Shown here: one piece after another, positions 1-8,558 of the stretch
Layout of the letters: every line of letters starts with the position of its first letter
Numbering within the stretch: the stretch's first letter is position 1
Assembly: GCA_964400215.1 (NCBI GenBank)
Contig: CAYNSY010000005.1
Span: 36,864 to 100,863, forward strand
DNA from: Methylotenera sp964400215
Lineage (GTDB): Bacteria > Pseudomonadota > Gammaproteobacteria > Burkholderiales > Methylophilaceae
DNA length: 64,000 nt
Direction of reading: 5' to 3'
Notes under the pieces: generated by a model
The model's input: the letters and a program-made list of their open reading frames with translations, nothing else
Database searches by the model: none
Told to the model about the DNA's origin: nothing
Made by a program: the position numbers and the translations under genes

Positions 1-894
1 TTAATCGGACGCGTAGTCGATTAATGGGTGTTGATTCAACCCGTTTGCGACAAAACTTTGCACGGCAAAGCCCAGGACTTGCGCTGGATTTTGTTGGCAG
101 ATTTCATGCGCTATTTTTTCATTGGCCACTTCGACAAACACCGAGGCACCTGAGCCGCTCATTCTGGCATCACCAAATTGCTTAAGCCAGGTTAAACAAG
201 CTGATACGGCTGGGTAATCGTTGCAAACCGCTTTTTCAAGCACGTTAATAAATTCAGTGTTGTTCACTAAATTGACTGACGCTGTGTTTGCAGCCCTTGA
301 AAAGTCCGACATTGTCTTAGGAATAGCATTTTTTGTCAATTGCTTATTGGCAAATATTTGCGCGGTAGAGACATGCACATTGGGGCTTAGCAGCAAGTAG
401 TGCGCCGGCGCTAAAGAAATGCTTTGCAGTTGCTCGCCCACCCCTTCGGCCCAAGCATTTTTACCGTGGATGAAGAAGGGCACATCGGCGCCCAGTTGCA
501 AACCCAAGGCCAATAATTCGCTGCGCTTTAGCTGGCATTGCCATAAGCGGTTTAAGGCCAACAGTACCGTGGCGGCATCCGAGCTGCCACCGCCTAAGCC
601 GCCGCCCATGGGGATGCGTTTTTCCACTAGGATGTCTACGCCTAAGCTGACGCCGGTGTATTGTTGCAGCAAACGGGCCGCGCGCACGCACAAATCTTGC
701 TCGGCCGGTACGCCGGCGATGTCGTTCACGCGCCGAATCAAGCCGTCTTGGGTCACTTTAAGCTTGATGGTGTCGTAGACATCCAACAGCCGAAAAACCG
801 TTTGCAATAGGTGGTAGCCATCGGCGCGTTGGCCGGTGATGTGCAAAAATAAATTGATTTTTGCCGGGGCTAAAAAAGTTTGAAAATCTTGCAT
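1..894 (-). CDS. ispE: 4-diphosphocytidyl-2-C-methyl-D-erythritol kinase
   Basis: Cytosolic GHMP-family kinase of the non-mevalonate (MEP) isoprenoid pathway; it phosphorylates CDP-methylerythritol with ATP. The 297-residue protein shows the N-terminal AKINLFLHI block with the conserved lysine near residue 12, the glycine-rich ATP loop PMGGGLGGGSSDAA at about 95-108, and the C-terminal GSGAS loop near 245. Length is normal for the family. The stop codon lies exactly at the window edge, so downstream neighbours are not visible. lolB follows upstream on the same strand 56 bp away, an arrangement common in proteobacteria. Confidence 0.97.
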   Translation of the reverse strand: MQDFQTFLAPAKINLFLHITGQRADGYHLLQTVFRLLDVYDTIKLKVTQDGLIRRVNDIAGVPAEQDLCVRAARLLQQYTGVSLGVDILVEKRIPMGGGLGGGSSDAATVLLALNRLWQCQLKRSELLALGLQLGADVPFFIHGKNAWAEGVGEQLQSISLAPAHYLLLSPNVHVSTAQIFANKQLTKNAIPKTMSDFSRAANTASVNLVNNTEFINVLEKAVCNDYPAVSACLTWLKQFGDARMSGSGASVFVEVANEKIAHEICQQNPAQVLGFAVQSFVANGLNQHPLIDYASD

Positions 895-950
895 GGCGGC
901 ATTTTATCAGATAGTTGGCAAAGGCTGCGGCTAGAGGCCGGCTGGGCGTT

Positions 951-1559
951 TTATTCTAGGGTCCATTTTTCCACGACGAGTTTCAATTGCACGCGTTGGT
1001 TTTTAAGGGCGATTTTATGCGGCAACAGCTGCCCGTTGTTGGTTTGGTAGCCTTGGTAAGTTATCACCCAATCGGCTTCGTTTAGGCTGCTGCTTAGGCC
1101 GGCTTCGTCCCAAGTTTGGCTAGCCATGGCGGCGTTGGCAGGTCGGCTTAACACCCAGTCGGCTAAGCCATTGAGCGGTAAGCGCCAACCCAATACCCCT
1201 TGCGTCAGGCTCTCGGCGTCTTTGCCAGAAAATACCCGACCTTGGGCATCTTCCAGGTTAATGCCGCGGGCATTCTTTTGGATGTGCGCCAGTTGGCTGC
1301 CTAAAGGCGAATAGAGACGGATGTCGTCTTGGCTGTCGCTGTGCTGCCACAGCAACGAAGCCGAATAGCCTTTGCCATCGGCTTGCACGCCTAAGCGGCC
1401 CTGCAGGCTAAATTGTTGGATGCGCGCTAGGTTGCTTTGCTGCTGCTGGTGCAGCCTTAGGTTTTCCGGCGTTTGCTTGGGCGCACTAGTGGGCACGCTG
1501 CTGCAAGCGGCCAAGATGGCTAGCAGGCAAAACGACAGGGTTGCGCGTAGAAAATGCAT
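951..1559 (-). CDS. lolB: outer-membrane lipoprotein receptor LolB
   Basis: LolB accepts lipoproteins from the periplasmic carrier LolA and inserts them into the outer membrane. The 202-residue product begins with a lipoprotein signal peptide ending in the lipobox LAAC (Cys19), followed by a LolB-like body with FSLQGRLGV near residue 50 and SLLWQHS a little further on. Length matches the family. It is read with ispE downstream, and the TPR lipoprotein gene ends 18 bp upstream, suggesting a three-gene transcript. Confidence 0.93.
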   Translation of the reverse strand: MHFLRATLSFCLLAILAACSSVPTSAPKQTPENLRLHQQQQSNLARIQQFSLQGRLGVQADGKGYSASLLWQHSDSQDDIRLYSPLGSQLAHIQKNARGINLEDAQGRVFSGKDAESLTQGVLGWRLPLNGLADWVLSRPANAAMASQTWDEAGLSSSLNEADWVITYQGYQTNNGQLLPHKIALKNQRVQLKLVVEKWTLE

Positions 1560-1577
1560 GGGCGGCCGACTGCCTAC

Positions 1578-3284
1578 TTAGGGTTTAAATTTATTGCGCG
1601 TGGTTTTGAGCAATTCGTTGTCCGGGTAGCTGCGTAAAGCATCATCTAGCAGTGCATTGGCCTGATCGCGCTGGCCTTGTTGCCACAATACCTCGCCCCA
1701 ATGCGCGGCAATTTCCGGGTCCGGGTTCAATTGGTAGGCTTGCTGCAAGTACTTTGCCGCTAGGTTTAAATCGCCTTTGCGGTAGTGCACCCAACCCAAG
1801 CTGTCTAGCATGTAATGGTCATTTGGGCTGAGGCTTAAGGCTTTTTCTATCAGGCTTAAGGCTTCGTTTAGCTTGATGTTGCGGTCGGCAAATGAATAGC
1901 CCAAGGCATTGTAGGCGGCGGCAAAATTGGGCATGGCGGCGATGGCTTTGCGTAGCTCGGCTTCCATCAGCTCAAACTTTTGTAAGCGCTCGGCGGCCAA
2001 AGCATAGTCGTAAACCAGATCGGCGGTATTGGGTAAGTTTTTCACGGCTTTGTCTAGCAAATCAAACGCTTCTTGGTGGCGATTTGCTTTTACCAAGAGC
2101 GAGGCTTCGCTTTGTATGACGATGATTTGTTGCTGGGCGCTTAAGTTTTCTAGGCTATCTAATTTATCGATGGCTTTGTCCACTTCCCCACCACGGGCGA
2201 TTAGGGTGGCTGCATTGACCTGCGCTTCTAGGTAATGCTGGCCGGGCGCCACTTTGTTGTACCAACTTAAGCTGGCGTCAGGGCGATTCAATTTCTCATT
2301 TACTTGGCCCAAGTAGAGGTGGATTTGATCCGCGTCTTTGAAGCCTAATATAAGGGCGTCTTGAAAGTAGCTTTCGGCAGCCGGGTAATCGCCAGCTTGG
2401 TAGGACAGCAAGCCAATAATGGCAGTGACTTCGGCGAAGTTTTTAGCGTCGGCTTGTTTGGCGTTGGCGAGCAAGATGGGGAAGTGCGTTTTGGCTTGCT
2501 CGTATTGTTTTTGGCTAACCAGCAGCTTGGCCATATTTAAACGAATTTCGTTGGCGTCGCTGTGTTGGTCAAGAAAAGCTTGGTAGAAGCTAATGGCTGC
2601 TGCCGGGTTTTGTTCGAACAGCACTTGGCCTTTCAGTAAGGCGGCAATCGGCCAATCGGGTTTGAGCGCTTCAGCTTGGTTTAAGGCGGCTAAGGCCACG
2701 CTGTCTTTTTGCGCGGCCCAGGCGGCTTGGCCAATGGCAAACTGGGCCTCGGCCAAGTCTGGGTATGGATTAGCCAGCGCTTGCACCAAGCTTAATACGG
2801 CAGCTTTGTCTGGGTTGCGGCTAAGCAAGGTGCTTAGGTATAAAAACCCACCGGCACGGGTTTCTTCTTTAAGAAACAATTGTGCCAAGTAAGGCTGGGC
2901 TTCTTTCAATTTGCCTGAGCTCACCAGTATTTCGGTCATGGCTTGCTGGGCTTCGTTAGAGCTGGGGTCCAATTCGGCCCATAGTTTCACGGCGGGTATG
3001 GTCAAGCTGCTGACATTGCCGTAAGCCGACACTTTGGCAGCGCGTTCGGCTAAGCCGGGGTTGCGCGTGGTTTTGGCTAGCTCGTAAAAGATGGTGCCTG
3101 AGGTGGCTAAATCGCCACGCTGGCCAGCCACTTCTGCGACTAAGTAACGGTAAACAAACTCGGCCGTTGAGGCGTCCTCGGGGTTGATTTTGGTTTGGAT
3201 AGTTTGGCTGTGGTAGCCGCCATTGCTCGCGCACGCGCTCAAGACTAAGCTGCTTACCAGCAAACTCCGTGTTAAGCCGTGCAT
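1578..3284 (-). CDS. TPR-repeat lipoprotein
   Basis: Tetratricopeptide-repeat protein, probably an envelope scaffold; its partner is unknown. The reading frame is open back to 3488, but I place the start at the ATG at 3282-3284 because it begins an ideal lipoprotein signal (MHGLTRSLL, lipobox LSAC), whereas longer starts at 3350 or 3488 would bury that signal about 22-68 residues inside. No start has a good ribosome-binding site. A TATAAT hexamer at 3475-3480 on this strand also suggests transcription begins inside the longer frame. The C-terminal half carries clear TPR helices such as NPNDHYMLDSLGWVHYRKGD-type units. It lies directly upstream of lolB and ispE. Function is not otherwise recognisable. 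Confidence 0.8.
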   Translation of the reverse strand: MHGLTRSLLVSSLVLSACASNGGYHSQTIQTKINPEDASTAEFVYRYLVAEVAGQRGDLATSGTIFYELAKTTRNPGLAERAAKVSAYGNVSSLTIPAVKLWAELDPSSNEAQQAMTEILVSSGKLKEAQPYLAQLFLKEETRAGGFLYLSTLLSRNPDKAAVLSLVQALANPYPDLAEAQFAIGQAAWAAQKDSVALAALNQAEALKPDWPIAALLKGQVLFEQNPAAAISFYQAFLDQHSDANEIRLNMAKLLVSQKQYEQAKTHFPILLANAKQADAKNFAEVTAIIGLLSYQAGDYPAAESYFQDALILGFKDADQIHLYLGQVNEKLNRPDASLSWYNKVAPGQHYLEAQVNAATLIARGGEVDKAIDKLDSLENLSAQQQIIVIQSEASLLVKANRHQEAFDLLDKAVKNLPNTADLVYDYALAAERLQKFELMEAELRKAIAAMPNFAAAYNALGYSFADRNIKLNEALSLIEKALSLSPNDHYMLDSLGWVHYRKGDLNLAAKYLQQAYQLNPDPEIAAHWGEVLWQQGQRDQANALLDDALRSYPDNELLKTTRNKFKP

Positions 3285-3651
3285 TAATGCAGGCAGAATA
3301 CGCTGGCGATACGCTAAGAGGGAGGTGTTTAAATTTGTTGTTGGACGCATAAGTTGGGCATAGCAATGTAAGGTTAAAGTAGCATACTGCCATGCACTGG
3401 CAAAGCTTGGCATTTTTTTTGTTTTAGCTGTTGTCTGGTTGAGCCTTAATAACAGGGCTAGTAAATTTAGCCTCATTATAAACGGCATTTCTTAGTGCGT
3501 GACAGTTGGCGCAAGTTCCCACATAATTACGCGTGGGTTAGTCATTGCGCCAGAAATTTTCTGTTATGCTCCCTTAAGAATTACGCCAGCATTGCCTGGC
3601 AGCGGTTGGCCATCATTATTTTTTGTAATGCGTTTTTTGAATTGAGTGACT

Positions 3652-4587
3652 ATGAATGATTTTACAGTAGAGGCCATCGGTCTTACGCGCCTTTATGGCG
3701 GCAGAGAAGCCGTCAGCAATGTCAGTTTTAATTTAAGCAAAGGCCAGGTCTTGGGTTTTCTCGGTCCCAACGGGGCAGGCAAATCCACTACCATGAAAAT
3801 GTTGACTGGCAATTTGGCGCCAAGTAACGGCAGCGTCAAAATCTGCGGCATCGACATGATGGAAAATCCCAAAGAAGCCAAAGCACTGATCGGCTACTTG
3901 CCGGAAATGCGTCCCTTATATAAAGAGTTGACGGTGGATGAGTATTTGACCATCGCGGCTAGGTTGCACCGTGTCAGCGGCGCCAACATTAAAAAAGCCG
4001 TCGAGCAGGCTAAAGAGCGCTGCGGTTTAGGCCACATGAGCAAGCGCTTGATCGAAAACTTATCCAACGGTTACCAACAACGCGTGGGCATTGCCCAGGC
4101 CATCATACACAACCCCATGGTGGTGATTTTGGATGAGCCCACCGTGGGCTTGGACCCGATACAAATTCGCGACATTCGCGCCTTGATTCGTGAAGTCGGC
4201 AGCGAGCGTAGCGTCATTATTTCTACCCACATTTTGCCTGAAGTGGAAATGGTCTGCGATCATGTGCAGATTATTGATAAGGGCAAGCTGGTGTTCAATG
4301 GCGCCATCGATGTGCTGAAAAAACAACGCATAGGCAACAAGTTGTTAATCGCCATGAACAAGCCACCGAAAGCGGCTGAACTGTTGAAAATTGCTGGCGT
4401 GGAAGAGGCCGAAAGCGTGTCTGACCAATTAATGCGCGTGCGCTTTGTCGAAGGTGCCACCCCGGCTGAAGCCATTGTGCAAGCGGCCGTGGCTAAAGGT
4501 TGGGGTTTATACCAAATTGGCCCAGACCAAACCAGCTTAGAAGACGTGTTTGTGCAGTTGACTTACCAAGAACAAGCCGCGGCTTAA
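3652..4587 (+). CDS. ABC transporter ATPase, GldA/CcmA type
   Basis: ATP-binding subunit of an ABC-2 family exporter. Visible are the Walker A GPNGAGKST near residue 40, the signature LSNGYQQR near 140, Walker B VVILDEPTVGLDP and the H-loop STH. The C-terminal 90 residues form the extra domain usual for GldA-type ATPases. A GTG two codons upstream (3646) is possible, but the ATG at 3652 is preferred. The next three genes encode a permease, a GldG-like protein and a DUF4340 protein, a set related to the gliding-motility Gld transporter of Bacteroidetes but found widely in non-gliding proteobacteria, where the substrate is unknown. Confidence 0.9.
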   Translation: MNDFTVEAIGLTRLYGGREAVSNVSFNLSKGQVLGFLGPNGAGKSTTMKMLTGNLAPSNGSVKICGIDMMENPKEAKALIGYLPEMRPLYKELTVDEYLTIAARLHRVSGANIKKAVEQAKERCGLGHMSKRLIENLSNGYQQRVGIAQAIIHNPMVVILDEPTVGLDPIQIRDIRALIREVGSERSVIISTHILPEVEMVCDHVQIIDKGKLVFNGAIDVLKKQRIGNKLLIAMNKPPKAAELLKIAGVEEAESVSDQLMRVRFVEGATPAEAIVQAAVAKGWGLYQIGPDQTSLEDVFVQLTYQEQAAA

Positions 4588-4596
4588 GGAACCCTC

Positions 4597-5343
4597 ATGA
4601 TTATTAATGTAGCAAGAAAAGAACTAAAAAGTATGTTTGCCTCGCCCATGGGTTGGGTGATTTTAGCCTTGTTGATGTTCTCGTTTGGGACTTATTACCT
4701 GAATGGCGTTAACGATTACTTTGCCGTGATGTCAGGCGCCATGCGTCCTGCTGAGCGCACTGGGGTGACCCAGTTTGTTGGGCAAAATGTCTATGGCTTT
4801 GCTTCCTTCATGGTGTTGTTTGCCGTGCCATTGTTGTCCATGCGTTTGATTTCTGAAGAACGCCGCAGCCAAACCCTGCCCTTCCTATTCAGTGCGCCTT
4901 TGTCCTTAACTGAAATCGTCTTGGGTAAATTTTTAGGTTTGGTGGCCTTCTTGAGCATATTGGTGGTTTACATAGGCGCCATGTTGTCTACCCTGAATAT
5001 TTGGGCGGACATTGATTTTGGTTTTATCGTGGCTAACTCCATCGGTTTGTTATTGATGGTGGCCAGCTTTTCTGCGCTTGGTTTGTATTTTTCCAGCATC
5101 ACACAACAGCCTGTGGTGGCGGCAATTCTGACCTTTATCGCTTTGTTTGCCTTGATGTTTTTGGACCGTTTTTTTGCCGGTGACCCAAGCAACACTTTGG
5201 CCAGCTTGTCCTTAACCCGTCACTTCCAATCGTTTGCCGGCGGTTTGATTGATACGGCAGACATCGCTTATTTCGGCTTATTTATAGCCAGCTTTTTAAC
5301 TTTAACCGTGCGTCGCTTGGATGCCGACCGCTTGCGTGGTTAA
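4597..5343 (+). CDS. ABC-2 permease, GldF type
   Basis: Inner-membrane permease of 248 residues with about six hydrophobic segments (near 17-35, 68-82, 110-130, 140-160, 172-190 and 222-240). The ATPase gene ends 10 bp upstream. RLISEERRSQTLPFLFSAP is the conserved amphipathic block found after the second membrane segment in ABC-2 permeases. It presumably pairs with the upstream ATPase; the transported substrate cannot be deduced from sequence. Confidence 0.88.
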   Translation: MIINVARKELKSMFASPMGWVILALLMFSFGTYYLNGVNDYFAVMSGAMRPAERTGVTQFVGQNVYGFASFMVLFAVPLLSMRLISEERRSQTLPFLFSAPLSLTEIVLGKFLGLVAFLSILVVYIGAMLSTLNIWADIDFGFIVANSIGLLLMVASFSALGLYFSSITQQPVVAAILTFIALFALMFLDRFFAGDPSNTLASLSLTRHFQSFAGGLIDTADIAYFGLFIASFLTLTVRRLDADRLRG

Positions 5344-5389
5344 GGCTTTTTTATAGTGTTAGCCCTTGTGAAATTTTAGGCCGGATGAA

Positions 5390-6775
5390 ATGAATATTAA
5401 TCGTAAATTGCGTTTTCAACTTTTAGTGCAAAACAGTTTCTTTGTCGTGCTGTTCTTAATGCTGGTGGTCTTGCTTGGCTATTTGGCTAGCCAATACCAT
5501 GTGGCTAAAGACATTACCCAAGCCAACCGTAACATCTTGACGCAAGGCAGTGTCAATGTGCTCAAGCAAATGAAAGAGCCCATTAACATTACCGTGTTTG
5601 CGACCAAAGACGATGCTTCGGGCGGCGACAATTTCCGTAAGGGCATGATCGATTTTATTGCCCGCTACCAACGCGAGAAAAAGAACGTCAATTTAAAATT
5701 CATTAACCCATCGATAGAGCCTAAGTTGGCGCAAGATGCCGGCGTGAAAGAAGACGGCGAAGTGGTGGTGGAATACAACAAGCGTTCTGAGCACATTATT
5801 CCACCTATCGCTGAGCAAGAAATGACCAATCTATTGGTGCGTTTATCACGCACCAACCAGCAAGCGGTGATGTATTTAGACGGCCACGGCGAGCGTAATT
5901 TGTTGGGGGTTAAAAACCACGACATCGGTGAGTTTGGTAAACAGTTAGAGAAAAAAGGTTTCAAATTTGCTAACCCGGATTTAACCGTGGCTCAAGCGGT
6001 GCCAAGCAATGGCGCCATGTTGGTGATAGCCAGCCCGCAAGTGAATGTCAGCGAAGTGGAAGCGAAAAAAATCAAAGCCTACCTAGAGCGTGGCGGTAAT
6101 TTACTTTGGTTGTTGGACGACAATAATTTACGCGGTTTGGACTCCGTGGCCGAGTACTTGGGCATGACGGTGTCGCCTGGTATCGCGCTCGACATGGCCT
6201 CAGCGCAATACGGTGCTGATGCGCGTGTGTCTTTTGCTAGCCTGTACGGCGAGCACGCCATTACTAAGAATTTTATGTTGCGCACCTTGTTTCCAGAAGC
6301 GCACCAAGTCACGGCCATGGGCACCGATGAAAACGGTTGGAAAGTCAGCAATTTGGTGGAAGTGGCACCGAATGGCTGGTTGATGGCAGGCAAGTTAGCT
6401 AAAGACGCCAAACCGGAATTCAATGAAAAAACCGACAAACGCGGCCCGATTAATATCGGTGTGGCTTTAGAGCGTATTTACGGCAAAAAAGGCCAGCGCG
6501 TGGTGGTGATGGGTAACGCTAACTTCTTATCCAACACCTTTATTACCAACGGCGGTAATTTGGATTTAGGCGTCAACATCGTCAATTGGTTGGCCGGTGA
6601 CGATCAGTTAATCACCATACAACCTATGCCGTTGAAAGACATTAATGTGACCATACCGGATAGCGACAGTGGCCGCTTGGTGGCTTGGACGGTGTTCCAT
6701 GGCTTCCAGTATTTCCTACCCTTGGCCATGATGCTAGCGGGCTTTTATTTCTGGTGGAAGCGCAGGAAAGCCTAA
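5390..6775 (+). CDS. GldG-like ABC transporter auxiliary protein
   Basis: 461-residue membrane protein with one N-terminal transmembrane segment (about 14-33), a long periplasmic GldG/IFT52-like region containing YLDGHGERN near 165 and GGNLLWLLDD near 235, and a C-terminal transmembrane segment (about 435-455) ending in a basic tail. This architecture matches the GldG family that accompanies GldA/GldF exporters. Start ATG 5390 is 46 bp after the permease stop. Role inferred from family and operon only. Confidence 0.86.
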   Translation: MNINRKLRFQLLVQNSFFVVLFLMLVVLLGYLASQYHVAKDITQANRNILTQGSVNVLKQMKEPINITVFATKDDASGGDNFRKGMIDFIARYQREKKNVNLKFINPSIEPKLAQDAGVKEDGEVVVEYNKRSEHIIPPIAEQEMTNLLVRLSRTNQQAVMYLDGHGERNLLGVKNHDIGEFGKQLEKKGFKFANPDLTVAQAVPSNGAMLVIASPQVNVSEVEAKKIKAYLERGGNLLWLLDDNNLRGLDSVAEYLGMTVSPGIALDMASAQYGADARVSFASLYGEHAITKNFMLRTLFPEAHQVTAMGTDENGWKVSNLVEVAPNGWLMAGKLAKDAKPEFNEKTDKRGPINIGVALERIYGKKGQRVVVMGNANFLSNTFITNGGNLDLGVNIVNWLAGDDQLITIQPMPLKDINVTIPDSDSGRLVAWTVFHGFQYFLPLAMMLAGFYFWWKRRKA

Positions 6776-6816
6776 GGGCCATCGCTGGTCGCGACCTTGT
6801 TTATTTAGAGACAGAC

Positions 6817-7713
6817 ATGAAAAAACGTTGGGTACTTAATTTAATTTTATTGGTTCTGGTGGCAGGCTTGGTGGCTTTTGTTTATTTGCGCCCCAAAGCC
6901 GACACGGAGCAATCGACTAGCCATGAATTAACCAATTACAAGCTGGCTGAATTTAATGCCATACGCGTGGAGTTTCCTGCGCAGGCGGCCGTGACCTTTG
7001 CCAAAGTGGACGGCTATTGGCGCATAACCGCACCGGTTAATATGCGTGCCGATCAAGCGTCGGTGCAGCGTATTTTATCCATCATAGCGGCGCAATCGAC
7101 CGATAAAATCAGCGGTGGCGACATGGAGAAGTTCGGCTTAACGACGCCAGAAATTAAGCTCAAGTTAATACGCGATAAAGACAACGTTGAAGAGTTTGCC
7201 TTTGGCACGCACAACCCGGTGACCGAAGAGCAATACGTGGCTCACAGAAACAACGTCTATTTGGTGTCCAACGGCTATGCGGAAGCGGCAGCCACGCAGT
7301 TGATTGAGTTGATCGATAAAGCGCCATTGAAGCCGACGGAAAAAGTGGTGGGCTTTGAGTTTGGTCGTTTGGAACAATGGCAAGAGACCAACTTAAAAGT
7401 CGACATCGTTGATGGTGTTTGGAAATTCTCGATTGCGGCGGCCAAACCACAGCAAAACGAATTGAATGAGTGGTTGGATTTTTCATGGATACACAACCCG
7501 GCTAAATCGGTGGAGATGTACACGCCAGATCGCAAGCTGACCTACCCCTCGTTTGAAATCAAATTGGCCGACGGCAGCAAAGTGCATTTTGATAAGGTGC
7601 AAGAGTCACCGGATTTAATATTGGCTAGACCGGACGAAGGCTTGATCTACCATTTCCCATCGGATATCGGCTTTAGCATGCTGAATCCGCCGCTTAATAT
7701 CCCCAGTAAATAA
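6817..7713 (+). CDS. DUF4340 domain protein of the Gld-type exporter locus
   Basis: 298-residue protein with a single N-terminal membrane anchor (MKKRWVLNLILLVLVAG) followed by a periplasmic domain of alternating beta segments typical of DUF4340, including YWRITAPVNMRADQASVQ near residue 60. The frame is open upstream to 6685, overlapping the GldG-like gene, but the anchor immediately after the ATG at 6817 fixes the start. DUF4340 proteins usually sit after GldG-like genes, as here. Molecular function is unknown. Confidence 0.85.
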   Translation: MKKRWVLNLILLVLVAGLVAFVYLRPKADTEQSTSHELTNYKLAEFNAIRVEFPAQAAVTFAKVDGYWRITAPVNMRADQASVQRILSIIAAQSTDKISGGDMEKFGLTTPEIKLKLIRDKDNVEEFAFGTHNPVTEEQYVAHRNNVYLVSNGYAEAAATQLIELIDKAPLKPTEKVVGFEFGRLEQWQETNLKVDIVDGVWKFSIAAAKPQQNELNEWLDFSWIHNPAKSVEMYTPDRKLTYPSFEIKLADGSKVHFDKVQESPDLILARPDEGLIYHFPSDIGFSMLNPPLNIPSK

Positions 7714-7718
7714 ACGCC

Positions 7719-8558
7719 ATGCCAGAATTGCCCGAGGTAGAAACCACGCGACGTGGGCTTTTGCCTCTGTTGGGCAAGGTGGTGGAATCCGTTACCATAC
7801 GTCACCCCACCTTGCGTTGGCCTATCCCGGCGCACTTGCCAAAAACCTTGCCGGCCATGACCCTCAACAGCTTGGAACGCCGTGCTAAATACCTCTTGTG
7901 TGATTTTTCTGGGGCTGACGGGGCGGGCACCTTGCTTTTGCATTTAGGCATGTCCGGTCGCATCCAGTTATTGGATGATGCCTACCCAGCAGAAAAACAC
8001 GATCACTTTGATGTGGCGTTTACTGATGGGCAGGTGCTGCGCTTGCGTGATCCGCGTCGCTTTGGTGCGGTGTTGTGGTTGGATGGCCATCCGGCTAATC
8101 ACCCCTTATTAGCCAGCTTAGGCCCCGAACCTTTGGAAGACGGCTTTAATGCCAAGTATTTGCAAAAGACCTTGGCCAACAAAAGCTTGGCCATTAAAAA
8201 CGCCATTATGGATGGCCATGTGGTGGTCGGGGTAGGCAACATTTATGCCTCGGAATCCTTGTTCCGCAGTGGCATCCATCCTGAAACACCGGCAAACAGC
8301 TTAAGCTTAAAACGCTGTGAAAAATTGGTGGCGGAAATCAAGCTGACCTTGAACGAGGCACTGAATGCCGGCGGCAGCAGCTTGCGGGATTTTTTTGGTA
8401 CCAATGGCTTGCCCGGCTATTTTCAACAAAGTTATTTTGTCTATGGCCGGACCGATGAGCCGTGCCGGGTGTGTGGCAAAGCAATTAAAACCATGCGCTT
8501 GGGTCAGCGTTCAACCTTTTACTGCGCGCACTGCCAGAAACTCAGGTCAGTTGCTTAG
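7719..8558 (+). CDS. mutM: formamidopyrimidine-DNA glycosylase
   Basis: Bifunctional glycosylase/AP lyase removing 8-oxoguanine and formamidopyrimidines in base-excision repair. The 279-residue protein begins MPELPEVET, providing the catalytic N-terminal proline and adjacent glutamate; GVGNIYASE lies in the helix-two-turn-helix region, and a C-terminal zinc finger has cysteines in CRVCGK and YCAHCQK. It starts 5 bp after the DUF4340 gene, so it may share its transcript. Its last 12 bp overlap the 3' end of ubiB on the opposite strand. Confidence 0.97.
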   Translation: MPELPEVETTRRGLLPLLGKVVESVTIRHPTLRWPIPAHLPKTLPAMTLNSLERRAKYLLCDFSGADGAGTLLLHLGMSGRIQLLDDAYPAEKHDHFDVAFTDGQVLRLRDPRRFGAVLWLDGHPANHPLLASLGPEPLEDGFNAKYLQKTLANKSLAIKNAIMDGHVVVGVGNIYASESLFRSGIHPETPANSLSLKRCEKLVAEIKLTLNEALNAGGSSLRDFFGTNGLPGYFQQSYFVYGRTDEPCRVCGKAIKTMRLGQRSTFYCAHCQKLRSVA

